This document shows, in pieces, positions 22,917 to 24,160 of a DNA stretch of 24,160 nt. The notes beneath the pieces are model-generated. The model was not told the origin of the DNA, made no database searches, and was given only the letters and a program-made list of their open reading frames with translations. Source of the DNA: an uncultured Muribaculaceae bacterium (lineage in GTDB: Bacteria; Bacteroidota; Bacteroidia; Bacteroidales; Muribaculaceae); NCBI GenBank assembly GCA_910587545.1, contig CAJUMI010000025.1, forward strand, positions 1-24,160, read 5' to 3'. Position numbers and translations under genes: made by a program. The number at the start of each line of letters is the position of its first letter. Position 1 is the stretch's first letter.

Positions 22917-24160
22917 ATGAAAGCAATCTGTTTCAATTTCGAGATCCATCAGCCGTTCCGCCTCAAACGCTATCGCTTCTTCGACATAGGTAACGACCAC
23001 TACTACTACGATGACTTCCTAAACGATGATATAATCTCGCGCATAGCCGAGAAAAGCTATATTCCGGCCGCCCGGACATTGTTGAAGATGATCGAAGACA
23101 ACAAGGGTAAATTCAGATGCTCGATCGCTATCACCGGCGTCGCTATCGAGCAGATCGAACAGTATGTTCCCGAACTCATCGACCTGTTGAAGCGTCTTGC
23201 CGACACCGGCTGCGTGGAGTTTGTCGCCGAGCCCTATGCCCATTCACTCGCTTCGCTTGTCGATCCCGAGGAATTCGCCGATCAGATCAAGGCGGAGTGC
23301 GAGAAGCTCCATTCGCTTTTCGGCGTTAAGCCCAAGGTGCTCCGCAACTCCGAGCTGATCTACTGCGACGATCTCGCTCCGCAGATACTTGCGATGGGCT
23401 TCAAAGGCGTCATCACCGAGGGTGCCAAGCATATCCTCGGCTGGAAATCACCCAACTATATCTACACTGCTGCGACAGCTCCCAAGCTGAAGATGTTGCT
23501 GAAAAATTCGAAACTCAGCGACGATATCGCGTTCCGTTTCAGCGACACATCGTGGGACGCGTACCCTCTCACAGCAGAGAAATATATCGACTGGATCGTC
23601 TCAACTCCACAGGAGGAGCAGATCATCAATCTTTCGATGAGTCTCGAGACTTTCGGCGGTCTTCAGCCTGCAAATTCAGGCATCTTCCAGTTCTTCGAGG
23701 CTCTTCCCCGGTTCGCCGTCGAACGCGGAGTGGAATTCTGTACGCCCTCGGAGGCTATCGCCAAGCTCAAGCCGGTCGGCGAGCTGTCGGTTGTCCATCC
23801 TATCTCGGGTGCCGACGAGGCCCGCGACACATCGGCATGGCTCGGCAACAAACTCCAGAACGAGGCGTTCGATAAACTTTACTCAGTGGCCGAGCGTGTG
23901 CGTCTCTGCTCCGACCGCCGTCTGAAACAGGACTGGTGGTATCTCCAGGGATCAGATCATTTCTATTATATGTCGACCAAACACAAGGCCGATGGTGCGG
24001 TGCACAGTCTGTTCAGTCCCTATGACACACCTTTTCAGGCGTTTACTAACTATATGAATGCTCTGGCAGACTTCATCGTGCGCGTCGAGGAGCAGTATCC
24101 TCTCTCGATCGAGAACGCCATTCCGCTGGTGATTATCACCGGTCTGGCAATCAGGTTTTT
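22917..24160 (+). CDS. GH57 alpha-amylase-like protein, 3'-truncated
   Basis: The frame is open from the ATG at 22917 (21 bases after the GT stop) to the window end, 414 codons plus two bases. GH57 motifs are seen in order: FEIHQPFR (8-15), GVAIEQIE (about 76-83), RNSELIY (143-149) with candidate nucleophile E146, and LSMSLETFGG (239-248). In active GH57 amylases the last region reads like MDYETFGEH with an acid/base Asp, but here that position is S242. Bacteroidetes glycogen clusters are known from the GH57 literature to carry alpha-amylase-like members with such changes, so it may be glucan-binding. From about residue 401 (24117 onward) the sequence stops resembling the family, so the last bases may be foreign. 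Confidence 0.88.
   Translation, partial: MKAICFNFEIHQPFRLKRYRFFDIGNDHYYYDDFLNDDIISRIAEKSYIPAARTLLKMIEDNKGKFRCSIAITGVAIEQIEQYVPELIDLLKRLADTGCVEFVAEPYAHSLASLVDPEEFADQIKAECEKLHSLFGVKPKVLRNSELIYCDDLAPQILAMGFKGVITEGAKHILGWKSPNYIYTAATAPKLKMLLKNSKLSDDIAFRFSDTSWDAYPLTAEKYIDWIVSTPQEEQIINLSMSLETFGGLQPANSGIFQFFEALPRFAVERGVEFCTPSEAIAKLKPVGELSVVHPISGADEARDTSAWLGNKLQNEAFDKLYSVAERVRLCSDRRLKQDWWYLQGSDHFYYMSTKHKADGAVHSLFSPYDTPFQAFTNYMNALADFIVRVEEQYPLSIENAIPLVIITGLAIRF
24117..24160. other. Possible second chimeric end inside the GH57 gene
   Basis: Up to SIEN (residue 400) the protein follows the family as I remember it, where an EELN-type stretch and a coiled tail come next. Instead the frame continues as hydrophobic AIPLVIITGLAIRF. 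None of the other forward frames restores the expected sequence, so a simple frameshift does not explain it. Given the clear chimera at the other end of the contig, a short foreign tail is plausible. The evidence is limited to about 44 bases. Confidence 0.4.

Noticed and set aside
1..24160. CRISPR arrays, tRNA or rRNA genes, insertion sequences
   Set aside because: I looked for regularly spaced repeats, cloverleaf-like segments and transposase motifs on both strands and saw none.

Overview
The window looks like a metagenome-type contig from a member of the Bacteroidales, most plausibly the Muribaculaceae (S24-7) or a close relative. The placement rests on gene content and order: BamA followed by tandem OmpH/Skp chaperones, a purE-ispG pair in which IspG carries an insertion domain, a DUF5715 lipoprotein next to a giant AsmA-like protein, and a debranching enzyme / glycogen-synthase-type GT / GH57 cluster. 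It also rests on Bacteroidetes-style promoter elements (TTTG ... TAnnTTTG) and the absence of Shine-Dalgarno signals before most genes. The family-level assignment is inference. Almost all genes lie on the + strand.

Layout. (1) Positions 1 to about 430 are foreign to the rest: GC-rich, coding on the minus strand for an internal piece of a DmpA-type S58 aminopeptidase, and joined abruptly to the middle of bamA. This is probably an assembly chimera. (2) 428-2680: the C-terminal part of BamA and two Skp/OmpH periplasmic chaperones, closed by a strong intrinsic terminator. (3) 2741-3049: a non-coding gap with a perfect 11-bp inverted repeat. (4) 3050-10395: a tightly packed run of thymidine kinase, YhcH-family protein, DUF3108 protein, sigma-54, PAP2-like membrane protein, PurE, IspG and an M16 peptidase. 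(5) 10487-17723: a translationally coupled run of DUF5715 lipoprotein, AsmA-like protein, HAD phosphatase, AroB and a histidine kinase. (6) 17724-18050: a non-coding gap ending in a promoter-like element, then a MATE exporter. (7) 19413 to the end: a promoter and structured leader, then three glycogen-metabolism genes (GH133-type debranching enzyme, GT4/GT5-like glycogen synthase, GH57 alpha-amylase-like protein). The last gene runs off the end.

How the genes work together. BamA and Skp handle outer-membrane protein folding. The middle blocks mix housekeeping functions (thymidine salvage, purine, isoprenoid and shikimate pathways, sigma-54) with envelope proteins. The 3' cluster is the usual Bacteroidetes glycogen storage and turnover operon.

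The most noteworthy observation is that both glucan-hydrolase members of the glycogen cluster depart from their family's active-site motifs. The debranching enzyme has Asn in place of the expected catalytic Asp, with two further altered motifs. The GH57 protein has Ser where the acid/base Asp is expected. The final ~44 bases also look unlike GH57 and may be a second chimeric end. No CRISPR array, tRNA, rRNA or insertion sequence was seen.
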